This document shows, in pieces, positions 37,401 to 49,839 of a DNA stretch of 64,000 bases (positions are counted from its first letter, which is position 1; every line of letters starts with the position of its first letter). Origin of the DNA: Cyanoderma ruficeps (Eukaryota > Chordata > Aves > Passeriformes > Timaliidae); the NCBI GenBank assembly GCA_008694505.1, contig VZDJ01007749.1, positions 2,508,941 to 2,572,940 on the forward strand, read 5' to 3'. The notes under the pieces are model-generated. The model worked only from the letters and a program-made list of their open reading frames with translations, did no database searches and had not been told where the DNA came from. The translations under genes were made by a program, and so were the position numbers.

Positions 37401-38270
37401 TCTGCACCCTTTCAGGGATTAGAGATAACCAAAATGCCTCACAATGTCTCATTCCTACAGACACAGGAGGCGTGCCTTAGTGTAGCACTGCCCTTCCAGC
37501 AGGATGATCCTGTTCTCAGGCAGCCTGGCTGCAGCTTCACCCGGAGTTGCCCATCTTGTCCTACAAGGAACAGGAGCCAGCCAGGGAAAAGCTGCAGCTC
37601 TGAAAGACAAGGGCCCAAAGCTTCTTTTGGACCTTTATTTCTAGAAGAACTAACAAAACATCGATGTTGAGGGCTGGGAGGAATGCAGTTCCCGTGTTAG
37701 GGTGAGCTACTGCCACGTGCATGGCTTGTACCCATTGCTCTAAGCAGAGTTTATATTGAGGGAACACAAAAACAACTCTGTGCTAGAAATGTATATGAGA
37801 TGACACTTTTATTATTATGCACAATTTGTATCATTCACAGTTTACTGGTCTGTAGTCCTAGAACAAAGTGGAAATGTTCAGTAGCAAACTTAAATGACTT
37901 TGCATTGACAGTGAAAATAAATCACATTTTAATGTTACATCATACTACTCATTGCAACTCAGTAGACATAGCTAGTATAGAATAAACAATAATAATTCTC
38001 ATATATTGAGAGCTCCAGGATCTTTCCCAGACATTTCCCTTATTGCATCTAGAGTGCACGTCTTTAAACTGAAGTCCAAAAAACACAAAGCAACTAAAAA
38101 AATCAGAGAAGTATGCAGCTGAAACAGCCACAGGTTTCAGACTTGTACAGATATTGCTTTTTTTTTTCAACTCAAAAGTCTTTGAAAAGAATAACACAAC
38201 AGTGAAATTTTAAAATTCAAGTCATACCTCAGCTTTTAAGAACTGGGAAAAAAACCTAACAGAACTAAAA
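34433..38270. other. Convergent spacer between LHCGR and GTF2A1L
   Basis: Tail-to-tail intergenic DNA and possible distal 3' UTRs of both genes. I see no coding exon with family motifs. It holds poly-A/T runs (for example 36280-36297) but no clear CR1. Confidence 0.7.
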
Positions 38271-38276
38271 TTTATT
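38271..38276 (-). terminator. Candidate GTF2A1L poly(A) signal, distal
   Basis: TTTATT on + reads AATAAA on -, about 350 bases past the GTF2A1L stop codon. It is one of two candidates. Confidence 0.35.
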
Positions 38277-38530
38277 TAATTACAATCAATAAGTATTTCT
38301 TTACTTTCTTGAATTACAAACAGAAACGGCATTTCAAACTTTAAAGCTATTCATTCCAATGATGCTTCTTCATTGGAAAAAAATGAAATAATCAGGAAAG
38401 AACAGCAAAGACAGCTAACAGTACAGTGATTCAGTCTGCAAACTAAACAGATTACCAACACAAATTAACAACACAGGTTTTGCATTTTTTTATCACAACT
38501 CTTTTGTTTTGGGGGGGTTTGGTTTGTTTT

Positions 38531-38536
38531 TTTATT
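38531..38536 (-). terminator. Candidate GTF2A1L poly(A) signal, proximal
   Basis: AATAAA on the - strand, about 93 bases past the stop codon, inside a T-rich (+) tract. Use is unproven. Confidence 0.4.
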
Positions 38537-38628
38537 TTTATGCCACAACAACAGAAAGTCCAGTTGTTTCACAGAAGGCTTATAAGGAAATAATGCTACA
38601 GTCTTCAAAGACGTACTGGAGTGAGGTT

Positions 38629-38736
38629 TCACCACTCTGCATCCCCAGTGGCTTTTGCGAAAACATGGTCTTTACCCTCAATGGACATCACTCCATCTTT
38701 TAAGTAGAACTTCCATTTGTTCTTAGTTCGATGTAT
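38629..38736 (-). CDS. GTF2A1L: GTF2A1L exon 9 (TBP/DNA-contacting beta-barrel, stop)
   Basis: 108 bases after acceptor TTTTTCATCAG, ending in TGA (38631-38629). It encodes HRTKNKWKFYLKDGVMSIEG and FAKATGDAEW, the hallmark C terminus of TFIIA alpha/beta proteins. Confidence 0.98.
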   Translation of the reverse strand: MHRTKNKWKFYLKDGVMSIEGKDHVFAKATGDAEW

Positions 38737-41700
38737 CTGATGAAAAATAATAACCAAATTAATGCAACCACAGATATACACTAGACCATTCATTAAAAAA
38801 AAAAAAAGCAAGGTTTAAGCACAACCTGATTTAAACACCTGTGTTTTATTTTAAAATCCTTATGGCCCAAAATATTCAATGGAAGCATTATACTTCAATT
38901 GCTTATAAAGAACTCCCTGCCCTCCCAAGAGAGAGACCACCTGAATCTTATCCCATCATGTCCCATTCTCCTATCCCACAGCTTCCCCCAAAAAATGTGT
39001 CACCTAAAAGAAAGTGTTGAGTGACAGCTCAACACCAGCAGGACAAGACAATCCCAAAACACAGCACACCCTGCAAACCAGTGTAGCTCAACTAAAATGC
39101 AATGTTTTCCTTTTCACATGGCAAAGCGATGTTGCACGCACAGAGGTGATAGGAACAGGCTAAAAGCATCAAAACTTGGCTTTAAAGCAAGTACTGCTAT
39201 TAAAAAACAAAGTAAGAAAGTAATTGCATATTCTTTATTTTTAGAGGCCTGCAAGGAGATCCATACTGCAGAAAGTTTTGTTTAGTACTAGAAGAAGGAA
39301 ATTAAAATCTCTAGAAAATTCCTTGAATTGTCAGAATCAGTCTATTTTCAATTCCAGAAAGAAAAGAAACAGGACAGTGATTTTACCAACAACAGTGTCT
39401 TAAAGGTAGCAAGGTAATTTAAGACCTAACTGTTTTTATCTACTTTCTACTGGGCCTACATGTTTTATTAAATCTGTTATTGCAAAGGGGAAAGTTACCA
39501 ACATCTTTCCCCAGCTTCTGTAACTCTCGATTTCTAATAACACTTGATATTAAATTTCCTATGAGACATGCCAAATGCTGACCTTCCTAATAGTTTCTTT
39601 TAGATGTTCAAGCAATTTTTCAGCTTATTTCAGACAAACGTTGCTCTAGATAACAGTATGCACTACCTATAGCAACTGCAACATCTCAGTTCTGAAGCTG
39701 CAAAATTTGGTGCACCTTTCAATACAATACAGGCACCCACGGCTTCAGTTCAGAGGCATTTCCTACACACATCCCTGTAAGTTTCCAAAATAACTGGTCT
39801 GAGCAATAGTCAATCTGTCACAGTTTCATAAAGACAATATTCTTAGCACCTCTCTGTTTCCTAAACCACAGACAGCTATTAAGACAGACCTAGTTAGACG
39901 CACAAAAAGTTATCACTAGTCCCTTTGGAAAGAATATTAAAACGTCAAGGCACACTCTTAAACTACAGCCACATTTTTGCATATTTACTTTAAAATATGC
40001 ACTTTTTTATCTTTTAAATTACTGACATGTAAGCACCCAAAACCATACCGTAGCTAAAAGGACTTAATTTGATTTTCAGGAGTTCAAAATAAGGTTGAAT
40101 TTTAAACATTAAAATGAACGAAGACAAAAAGGCACTTAACAACTACTTTGTTTTCCAAACACAACAAAATTCTGGTAGGAAAATCTCTCAGTAAGCACTA
40201 CAAAGACAAATAAAATGTACAAGAAAGTAACACACCTTTCTTTGTGTTATCCATTTTAAAAGCCTTAATTCACAGCTGAATATGCCTACATACATCCATA
40301 GAGATGTTGATCTTATTTAAAAGTTAAGGAAATAAACAAGCTTTTGCACCTTTACAAATCATAATTTTGTCAGACTTGCTGTTCCCTTTTCCTTTAATAG
40401 GCCATTATGATTATCCCCTTTTCAGAAAACAGCAGGAAAGTGTTCAGACTATTGTCAGCTAAACACATCATTTAAACACTATTACAGCATTAAAGTTCCT
40501 TCAAAAGGCACTGACAGGAGAGCAGACATGGATTTGCTGCAGATTTTATTTAGGATGATTAAAGAACAAAGATAAAAGTGTATCACTGTACCTTTTCATA
40601 CTGACAAACTATCACATTGTCGGTGTCAAACAAGTCTGCAATGTCCTGTTCACTGACATCATCACCAGAGTTTAAGGGGTCCTAGAGATGAAAATGCTGT
40701 TTTATACACTCTTTCAGAATAGCACTGGATATACTTGGAATTAAACATACCCAATAAATCAAGACCTGGAGGCTGTGAAGACCACATTGCAACAACCTCA
40801 TTTACAAGTACCTTTTCCATGTTTGCATGCTCAAAACCCAAAACACAATAAACAAAAACACAGGCCAAAAAAGCAAAACTGCTAACGGAAAAAGCAGATC
40901 CCAGTAACTGAAATACTGATCACGTTGTATTTATGTCAAGTCCAAAACTGCAAATCTTTAAGAAAAAGGAAAATCTAGGAAACACAGGCCATTAAACACA
41001 GAACAATGTTCTTGTATCATATTGCTCTCTGTATAATCCCCTGTGGTCCTTCAGAAGGAAAGGAAACCTAGATTTGGATCATGATCTTATTTAAATGAAT
41101 CTTATTTAAATCTAATTCTTTAAATAATATCCTATTTAAGTAAAAAGCAGAACTCAAGTCCACTCAGGCCAGGGTTTTACAATAAAACTGTAATTCTGAT
41201 ACCTAAGTATTTTAATTCATCCAATAAACAAATGACTTTACAACAGCTCTTTCATTTGTCCACACTCCTCATAATGAGTTTTTGAGTAATTTCTCTGCAG
41301 TACCTCCTATCTCCAGTGGTTTGTAATTTCACTGTGGATGCCCTGTCTTAAACTAACCAGGAACTGTTCTAGGTCAAACAGTTCAACACTCAGGAGAGAT
41401 CTAATACTGTTATGGGCTTCTAAAGGCTTAAAAGTAAATTACCTCCTCAACTATATCTATCTGGAGGTCTTCATTGTCCCCATCACTGCAGCTGGACTCC
41501 ATGTCTGAAGAACTGTCACATTCATCACCATAGTCTTCATCATCATCCAGAACTCTTAGATCCTCTGAATCAATGAAGCCAATGAATTCATTCTCCTCTT
41601 TATCTTTTGTATGTGGTATTTGTTCCTTGGAAGAAGCGTCCCCCGTGCCATCGAGCTGACTTATGCCTTCAATGTCACTGCAGAGGTCCTTCTCCGGCGG

Positions 41701-44700
41701 TAAACCAGATTCCGTCTGCTTCGTGGGACAGCCACGAAAGAGACCAGGGACAACTTGTCAATCAACACCACAATGGAAGCCACGGGCAGCACAAAGCCTG
41801 ACATTTCTGTTTAATAAATCAACAAGCCTGGGGCACTAATAGGAGAGGTTCAGGCCCTACTGCTTATAAACCTGAGTACATTTGCAAAAGTTGTGTTGCA
41901 TCTAACTTAAACAGAACCCAGGTTAAATATTCCTCAGCAATACAGAAAAGTTTTCCTACACTTTTCTCTAAACACCCTTGTACTCAAACAACCCTAAAAC
42001 AAAGGCTATCAAGTGGACACTTAGAATTTCTATTGCAAAAAAAAACCTTCAGTAACAAAAAAAATGGAAGCTGCTCTCCCACCCCCAAAAACAGGATTTT
42101 TCATTTTTGAAATAAAAATTCAAGATGAATTGATCCGTCTCCCTCAACTCATTCAAAATGCTTTGCTTAAATAAGATATAAAAAGCTGGGAGAGACAGTA
42201 AATATTTCAGTACTTCAAGTTACTGTTCATAAAAGTGGTAGAATTCCTAAACAGAGCATTCACAAGAGTGTAAAAGGGCTTTAAGGTTTCAGCTATCTTC
42301 AGTTTCTCATTAAATCTTTATTGTAGCACTTAATTCCCATCCACATACACTTTCTAGTTCAAGAAAGTAACACTTTGTTTTGACCTCCCATTCTCACTAC
42401 AGTCTTCATCTTGCTGCCATCAGAGTTCAGATGAGCAACATAACATGCTTCCTATTTACAGACATTTGGCATTACTGTCATTAAATTTGCATTTAATAAA
42501 TTTGCCTCAATCACATGAGCACTACAACTCAAAGTCAGCAAGCCAGCCTGAACTTCAAACATCTGCAAATAATTTCTGGAACTAAAATTAGATGAGGTCA
42601 GGAAAGCAGCTTGTTAATTAAAAACATTCAAGTCTCCCACACAGCTCTAGCAGGGTTCTACTTTGTCCAGGACTTCTTTTCCCCACGGAAATACATTTTC
42701 TTCAAGATTTTCACTCATCAAACTTGTCTTTTCACCCTGAATGCATTCTCAATACAACTTTAATGCTCTTCACACATTACAAGTTAAAATCAATCCCAGC
42801 TGATGTTGCAAAAGCACTTTGCCCACAGCTGATCCATATCCATATGCGGATCAGTGTCAAAATGATACGGAAGCTCTCAAGGAGTCTTTCATGTCTGCTT
42901 AGTCATAGCAAACCCCCATGATTCTCAAAAGTAATCAATAAGTCTAATACATTCTATCTATCCACTACATTTTTCAGTATTTTTAAATTGATATGCTCAT
43001 CAATCACAGTATTTTAGCAGTAGTTTTGACAAATTCTTAATGTAAAAACAAGCAGTCAGCTACTGTTATTCTAAACAAGCTTAAGAATGAACCATAAAAT
43101 TAAAATAACTTTTGTTCTTCTCATTTAGAGGTGCTTAGAAATGTGTTCAAAGAACTGTCTCTAACAGATGTGTTTTCATCAGCTGAGATACAAAAGACCT
43201 TACCTTGTGAGAGGAAGCAATGCTGCCCTGATCCTTTAGAAATGCATTTTCATCCAAACCTTCCCCTGCAATAATCAGGTCAATGATATCATCAGACACC
43301 TGCTGCTGCAGCAGCGCTGGATGCTCCATGCCCAGCTGCCCCTCCACATTGAGCAGGACACTGCTTGAGCTGCTTGCCAAGGATTCATCAATAAAAAGTC
43401 CTTCAGCGCATTCTGGAGTAAACACAGCTGTGTGAAGGTTGTCATGCTGGAATTTTTCTGTGGATTCGCTGCACTGATTCAACGTTGCATTAATTTCAAA
43501 TTCCTGCAGACTCACAGGAGGGTTCTGGACCAAAGCAGCAGAGTTCTCCAGGTGTTGTTTTTCCACATAGCTTGGTTTAAACAGCACAGCCTGCTGGACA
43601 GCAGTCTCCTGGGGCTGCAGTGCTTCACCAGCTGCATGGGCAGCAGATGGGTCCACCTGTGCAACACTGGCAAGGCTGGCCTGCACAACTGAAGCTTGCC
43701 CAAGGGGCTGCAACATCTGCTGTACAGGGTAATGGAGAATGCTTCCATCTCCTGAGGCCTGTGTGACCACTACAGGCACATTCACCTTGTAAAGCTGTCC
43801 TACAGAGAGAAGAGTCAAAAACTGCTTCAGCAGGTGAAACCACACGTTCACCCAAGTCACTGACCTGTCACCACTAAAAACAAGAGCAAACACTCAGGCA
43901 AACTATGAGATAAAGGACATTTGCAAAGCAAAACTTTCCTCAAGCACAATTCCAGCCCTTGAAAATCAAACATTCAGAAGGTTTCTGAATCATGGCTTCC
44001 ATCCAATCCATCATGTTTAATACCTCTTTTTGGGTTTGGCCTACACAGTAGCCTGTGACAGTAAGTTCAATAATTTAACTACATACTAGATTTAAAATAA
44101 ATAAATGAATAAAACCTATGCTTTAAATTTTTCCATGTCATTTCAGAAACAAAGGAATACAAGATGAAACAGTAAACTAGTCCATAGCTACAGGGAGAGT
44201 TCATTCCTTTAAGGGCCTTTTAGGTATTCTCTCTAAAACACCTGCCTATTTTAGTTTTTTAAAAAAACCAAACAACTACAAATTTACATACAATCTCTTA
44301 AGAAAACTACTCCAAATACTGAATGAAGTTAATATTATCAGTGGTAGAATTGAGACGCCAGAGCCAAGTTCCAAATTTCATTTGATTTTTCTTCTCCCCA
44401 CACACGTGCTCACACAGACACAGTCACTGGTACCAGTCTATAGGTCTCATGACATCAGGAATTATACCTGAAAGAGATAACTAGAGACATCAGTTTTCAT
44501 CAAAGAAAAGCTGTTTGAGGGAAGAGTCGATGACTGAACTAAGCCTTCCACTGATCTCAGCTAACCAGTACAAGGAGCTTTTGTACAAGCAGTACAGGCA
44601 GTTTCATCACCAAAAGAATGGGATCAAAAAGGTTAATGGATAGTTGGATTTTATTTGAATAAGAAATCAATTTGTCTCTGAAGCACCACACTGCCTTTAG

Positions 44701-47700
44701 CTTTCTGAAAACATAGAAGATTGTCCCAGAGAGACAAGAAGGAGATTATTTTATTAGCCAGGCACAGGTAAACACTTGTTACAAGTTGTAAAACTGACAC
44801 ACCAACTAATCAATGCAGTTACTTCCCCCACACAGCCACTACAAATACAAAGTACAAAGAGGAGGGTAACTGGCTCTACCCACTTAACTTTCACACCTGT
44901 TTCATCTACTGTCCCTGGGACTGTCTTTCAACAACCCCAGGGCCCTGCAAGCTTTGACATCCCCTTGTTACCCTTACCTGGTGCTGGCTGCAGCATCACT
45001 CCACCTGGCATCTGTAAAGGATAAGCAACACACGACGGGAGAGCAAGAGTCACACCCACTCGTGGGGGCCCCTGTAACACAAGAGCTGGGTTTAGGCAGG
45101 AAAGGGCACTGAGTGCCACACCTGGAACAGCCAGGGAAACACCAGGGAGGGCCTCTGTGGTCATCTTCACTGGAAAGCTCCATCATGCTTTTGAGATGTA
45201 GGCAGATGAAGAGTATCCTGCACTGACAGAGTAATGGCTTGCCCCAGGTGCTTCCGGCTTTCCAGCTATCACACTCCCTTTTTGTTAGGGTAACATTTTC
45301 CATACCCCCTCAATGTGCCCACCATCCGAAAGGCACTTTTCTACTCAGTCACTTGTACCTAAGCTTATGCATTACTCCACACAGCACAGGTTTCTTGCCT
45401 AGGCCTACGAAGTCACTTCATATCCTCTTTTCCTCCTGGGGAGCAAAGAGTTGGATCTACAGCTTCCTTTCAATCTAGCTTTTCTGAGGAAATCCAACTT
45501 TTAAATCAGGAAACTCACATATTGCACAAACATCTTCCCAATATTGTATTTCAACTTGACAAGCTACTTAGCTTGAGGCTCAGGAGGCACTTGCTAAGTT
45601 CATCAAGCTCTGGCAATTAGTGGCTGGTCCCCAAAGAAATTTTGCTATGCCCAGCATTCCAAACTTGTCAAATATAAAAACATTCATTTTCCTTCTGGAT
45701 GATTTCTACACCTCACAGATAATGCTGCTCCCAGCTTCACTACTGGTATTATTTCCCAGCCATTTATTATTTTAACAACCAGTAATATTTATTTTTTTTA
45801 AATATATGTAGCTGTGCATTTCCACTACACTCTCATCCTATGGGCTAAATACATGCAGCTGTGTCTTTCCAACACTTCTGGCTTCACTTCTTGCAGAACC
45901 AGCTGGTACATCCCATCCTTTTTCACTGCTCCAACAGAAGCAGCAGTGTTACAACTCTCCCTCCTGAAGCCTATTAATAACTGGCAAACAATTTTAAAAA
46001 TTTAGGAATCCAACATAATCAAAATTGAGGTAAAACATCACTACAGCTACATACCAACTTTGCTGCTGTTAAATGCTGAAAACCTCTGCCAGCCTGGATG
46101 ACAAAAGAAGCTATATAAAAAACAAAACACATTAATTTATTGGATACCATTATCTTTCAATGATTTACAGCAAACATGGGTGAAACTAAAGCAATCTAAC
46201 TTCAGTTCATCCTCACTAGTGAGCACAAGTATTGCCTTGTCAACTTGAGGAAAACATGCAAATATTTTTTTCACAGCACAGCAAATCCAATGAGGCTAAA
46301 AGTAAGAACAGTAGGGTAAGATTTTCAAAAGCACCCAATACTGACTTCCATGGGAGAAAAAAGGGCAAAGGGAAAACTTTCCCAGGCTTTTAGAAGCAAG
46401 CAATTTAGGTAGCCCTAACTACTTCGACAATCTCTAGCCTTGGGGCAATTCAAATCCCCTTTTTAGAAACAAATGAATTGATTTACTCAGACTCCTTGGC
46501 CTTAGTGTTGCCCTTTAAAAACTTAAGAGTAAGAAGGTAATGCTCATTAAATATAAAGCCTCCAACAGGATGCAAACACAAAAGTATATTCCCTTCAGTC
46601 ACGTGGAACAAATAAAACACTTGCTTCCAACAACAGTCCATTCAACTAGGAAGACTGAAAAAAACAAACAAACAAACAAAAGGAAGAAAAAAAAAAGAAC
46701 CTCACAGATCCACAAATAAAGAATGCCTGCCCAAGCCTGAAATACGGAGATTTTCATTAAATCATCTGATATGGCGTTTGTCCTTCATGGGCAAAGGTCC
46801 TAACAGCCTCTCACTTCGGGATAAACCTCAGCTGAGTACTGCACTCTACCACAACAATACCACCGTGGTCAGCTGGACTTTATTGAGAATAGGCCCTGAT
46901 GTGAGAGACTGTGTGAAAGTCAAGTACTCCTCTGCAACAGGAACGCTGCTTTTAGAAAAACTACCTGGAAGAAAAACTAAAAGGCCTCCTCTCTTCTGTT
47001 TGAGCAAGGGATTACACTTCAACAAATTGAGAACCAGATTAAACCCCAACCCGACAGCAGAACTGTGTGGCACAAAGGAGCCATAAAACCTCTGCACACA
47101 CCAGAGCACACATCAAAAGGGGAAGCAGGAGCTTAACCTTGCAGGTAAATTTGCAACTGAAGGGCTACATTATTGGACTGCAGACAAGAAGGCTAAAACT
47201 GTCTGCATGTTTTGCTACTGGAAATGAGCAGCTGGTCAAGAGCGTGTAGACAGAATTCTATTCATTTATTAAAGTTTAATTCATCATTTACTGGTCAAAT
47301 TCTGCTTTCAAATAATTACTGTTCCACATGAAGCCAGATATATACGTAAGATATATACACAAACCACGATTATTTCAAGTCTTCCAAAAATATCCCCAAA
47401 TTACTGAGATATTCTTAAATTGCATGCATTGTGTCCAACAACATCTGACCTGCTGATGTCTGCAAAATGCTGTGAGAACTGTGTGGCAGCTGCAGACTGA
47501 ACCGTGGAGAAGAGTGGCTGTGTCTGAAGAAGCCTTCTGTTGCTTTAGACTGTGTCACTTTCGTTTCCCAAAGCTGCAGGAAGATTATTATTAAGGTCAA
47601 CAAACATCAGCTTTAAAAACAAACTGCACCAAAAAAGATAATCAGGTATTTCCAGCTTTTCCAAGAGGAAATTGACTGATTCTATCCAACAAGCAGCAAT

Positions 47701-49839
47701 AGCTATAGTATGGTAGCAATAACTAACCAATTTCAACTCCCAGCAGCCCCACATCACTCCCAGGATACTTGTAACTCTAAGTTAGGGCAGACTTTTGCAT
47801 GTTTTGGAGGGCAAAGAAATGGACAGCTCAATCATCCCAAAAGAAAAACACAAACACAGCTATTAATGCAAGGGAACCCAACAAACCTGCTTCAAGTCTT
47901 TCAGAACCTGCTCCTCTACACCCTCCTCTGCGAAGAGTTCCCGCACACCTTCAATCACATCTTCCATAATGGACTTGTATAGTTCAGGCTACATTAGAAA
48001 AAAAACGAATATTTTGAAGCTAAGATGAACACTAAGTCATTTGAAAAAATAGCACAAAGTCTAATCTCACTCTATAAACTGCTGTTACCAACTGCACAGC
48101 ATGAACAGATCAGTTTAATAAACAGAATGTCAAATGCAAAGGTCTGCAAGTCCACTCCTTCTTTTAAATCTAAGATCCCTAAAAAAGTACTGGATTTGAG
48201 CCTCAAATTATTGCTGAGGCTACCACTGTGTTTTCAAACAAACTTGTCTAACCCTATCGTATCATACCTGAATCACTGCTCCTACCTAAGGGCCAACCAA
48301 TAATACAAGCTATTAAAAATGAAAATGAACTGTGCCAGTTCCATCAGAAGCAGAACGTAAGGAACCCACAAAAAATAACAGAGATTTGTTTGTTTATTTA
48401 TTTGTGGAAACAGTCTGATGCTGTGTAGTAACCTAGCTGTGGAAATTTGAACACTACTTTTATCAGGACAGATCATTCCTCTTACATTGCAACAGGACTG
48501 CAACAGAACATTTTATTCCTTCTTCTGCCCATGTCAGTGATTAAATCCTAATCCTCCAGTCAGACCTGGACAGCAGATACACATGAGCTTCAAGATTCCT
48601 ACACTCCAGCACAAATGTAAGATAATGAGCGTTTAGCAATTTAAAGCCTATAAATCTTGACTATCATTACCACCAGAATAGCCCCCACAAGCTGCAAAAT
48701 TAAGCTGAGCTATTTTAGGAAACCTTACAAAATTCTAGATTAATGTTTTTAAACATCAAATTAATGTTTTACTGCTCCAAAATTGTTCTAAAGTGCAGAA
48801 TATAAACAAGTTCTTCTCAAAGAAAAGAAGATATTAAGAAATAATATGTTACACTTTCCAGAAAAAGCCACCAACTCAACTACTTTAAAACAACCATACT
48901 CATGTATAATTTCTTATCCGGGATATCAACCTCCAAAGATTCCCCCAGCACTTTTTCAGGACACTAGGAAGATGAGGAAGGAAAACAAAAATTTCCTCTT
49001 GTACCACTATGCTAAAAGCTGCTGATCAGCCCATATGTCAAATGCTCTGCCTTCACCGCTAACCCAAAAGAGAATCAGAATGTAAATCTTTCAACGGGCC
49101 TATTCCTCTCCCCAGGATTGCCAAGTTACAGTGAGTACAAATATTTACTGTGCTACATAAAAACTGCACACAGCAACTGTAAAATTCAAACACCACATGC
49201 TTGCAAATTAGAGAAAAGTGGTTACAGCACAGACGCTATTGTACTCCAGCTTAATCCCTTTACACAGAGGCACTCCTTCGCCAGAACCAGGCCATCCATA
49301 GCGGGAACTGTCAAACTCCGGTTTTACTCGTGCGCAGGGGGGTCTTATCCACATCCCATTCCAGCAAAGCCTCCAAGGCTCCCCTGGGATTCCGCTCCTT
49401 TGAGGGAGCACCTGGAGCCCCATGCAGGGAGAGGCAGCCGCGGACACAACCCGCCATGGCCTAAAGGCCGCCGCCTCCTCCCTGGCCCTGCCGAGCTGCC
49501 ACAGCGTCTCTCGCACCCTGCAAGCGCCAATCCCTGACACAACATTTCTGCCATAAATGGTCATTTTCAACAGAAAAATTTAAATTTAAAAAAAAAATTT
49601 AAAAAAAAAAACCAAACCAAAAAAAAACACCACAACCAAAAAACCCCCAGGCCTCCGATGTCGTCTTTGGGCTTCCCGCGCCGTCGACGGCTCCTGGCCG
49701 AGGCGGGAGGCGACTTCCACATGCTCATCCCTATCCCCTGTGTCCCGCAAGGAGGAGCGGCCAGACACCGCTAGCCTAGCCCAACCGGACCTAGCCCAGC
49801 CCAGCCGCTCACCACGGGGCTGCCGTAAGCCATGGCCAT
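38629..49839 (-). CDS. GTF2A1L: TFIIA-alpha/beta-like factor (ALF), complete, 9 coding exons
   Basis: Nuclear general transcription factor; the germ-cell paralogue of TFIIA alpha/beta, which pairs with TFIIA-gamma and stabilises TBP on promoters. Coding exons on the minus strand: 49839-49813, 47988-47887, 47573-47450, 46110-46055, 45071-44978, 43799-43204, 41715-41443, 40681-40592, 38736-38629. All junctions are GT-AG and the frame is open for 489 residues (human about 478). The N-terminal four-helix-bundle segment (about 10-65) reads ELYKSIMEDVIEGVRELFAE and LWETKVTQSKATEGFF. A variable Gln-rich linker follows, then a Taspase1-like QLDGTGD (353-359), an acidic region (about 375-424) and the C-terminal beta-barrel WKFYLKDGVM...FAKATGDAEW that contacts TBP and DNA. 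Identification as GTF2A1L rather than GTF2A1 rests on adjacency to LHCGR and STON1 and on ALF-like linker motifs (GQLYKVNVPVVVTQASG). Confidence 0.95.
40592..40681 (-). CDS. GTF2A1L: GTF2A1L exon 8 (start of TFIIA-beta C domain)
   Basis: 90 bases, acceptor TCATCTCTAG and donor GTACAG. It encodes DPLNSGDDVSEQDIADLFDT and DNVIVCQYEK, almost the same as mammalian ALF/TFIIA-beta. Confidence 0.97.
41443..41715 (-). CDS. GTF2A1L: GTF2A1L exon 7 (Taspase1-like site, acidic region)
   Basis: 273 bases in phase 0. It encodes EGISQLDGTGDASSKEQ, with the motif Q-L-D-G-T-G-D expected for Taspase1 cleavage between D355 and G356. An acidic block follows with ENEFIGFIDSEDLRVLDDDE and a Ser/Asp-rich tail. 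The acceptor CCACGAAGCAG has a mediocre pyrimidine tract, but the frame join is clean. Confidence 0.93.
43204..43799 (-). CDS. GTF2A1L: GTF2A1L exon 6 (large variable linker)
   Basis: 596 bases, acceptor CTCTGTAG and donor GTAAGG. It encodes QLYKVNVPVVVTQASGD and Gln/Ser-rich sequence with QQMLQPLGQASVVQASL, KHLENSAALVQNP and an acidic/hydrophobic end, SDDIIDLIIAGEGLDE. It corresponds to the poorly conserved central region of ALF. Confidence 0.94.
44978..45071 (-). CDS. GTF2A1L: GTF2A1L exon 5 (linker, acceptor ambiguous)
   Basis: 94 bases with acceptor TTGTGTTACAG and donor GTAAGG. It encodes YPLQMPGGVMLQPAPG, like the human YPIHVPAGVTLQ segment. A second AG 60 bases downstream (exon start 45011, acceptor ATCCTTTACAG) keeps the same frame and drops 20 residues. 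The longer form was chosen because YPLQ aligns with human YPIH. Confidence 0.78.
46055..46110 (-). CDS. GTF2A1L: GTF2A1L exon 4 (linker)
   Basis: 56 bases, acceptor TTATATAG and donor GTATGT. It encodes SFVIQAGRGFQHLTAAKL, aligned with the human ALF segment SLVIPAGR...FTTAEL. Confidence 0.9.
46658..46680. repeat. AAAC microsatellite
   Basis: A run of AAAC/AAACA units in GTF2A1L intron 3, followed by an A-rich stretch. Confidence 0.8.
47450..47573 (-). CDS. GTF2A1L: GTF2A1L exon 3
   Basis: 124 bases, acceptor TTCCTGCAG and donor GTCAGA. It encodes LWETKVTQSKATEGFF and SLQLPHSSHSILQTSA, finishing the helix-bundle domain. It matches ALF LWETKVLQSKATEDFF and LQLPHSLHQTLQ. Confidence 0.96.
47887..47988 (-). 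CDS. GTF2A1L: GTF2A1L exon 2 (N-terminal helix bundle)
   Basis: 102 bases (34 codons, phase 0 at both ends), acceptor CTAATGTAG and donor GTTTGT. It encodes ELYKSIMEDVIEGVRELFAE and EGVEEQVLKDLKQ, the conserved TFIIA-alpha N-terminal helices. Because it begins in phase 0 it can accept a splice from the STON1 penultimate exon. Confidence 0.96.
49586..49650. repeat. A-rich low-complexity tract at the edge of the GTF2A1L CpG island
   Basis: Nearly pure A with interspersed C on +, so T/G-rich in the GTF2A1L pre-mRNA, in intron 1 just past the CpG island. It may be the tail of an old retroposon, but no body is recognisable next to it. Confidence 0.55.

Larger units (their letters stand above)
38737..49812 (-). 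other. GTF2A1L introns 1-8
   Basis: Intron spans are 49812-47989, 47886-47574, 47449-46111, 46054-45072, 44977-43800, 43203-41716, 41442-40682 and 40591-38737. They are AT-rich with small A/T runs, an AAAC repeat at 46658-46680 and a long A-rich (+) tract at 49586-49650. I see no nested gene. Confidence 0.8.

Noticed and set aside
46778..47086. 102-codon frame in GTF2A1L intron 3
   Set aside because: It is on the opposite strand to the gene, without known motifs or splice support.
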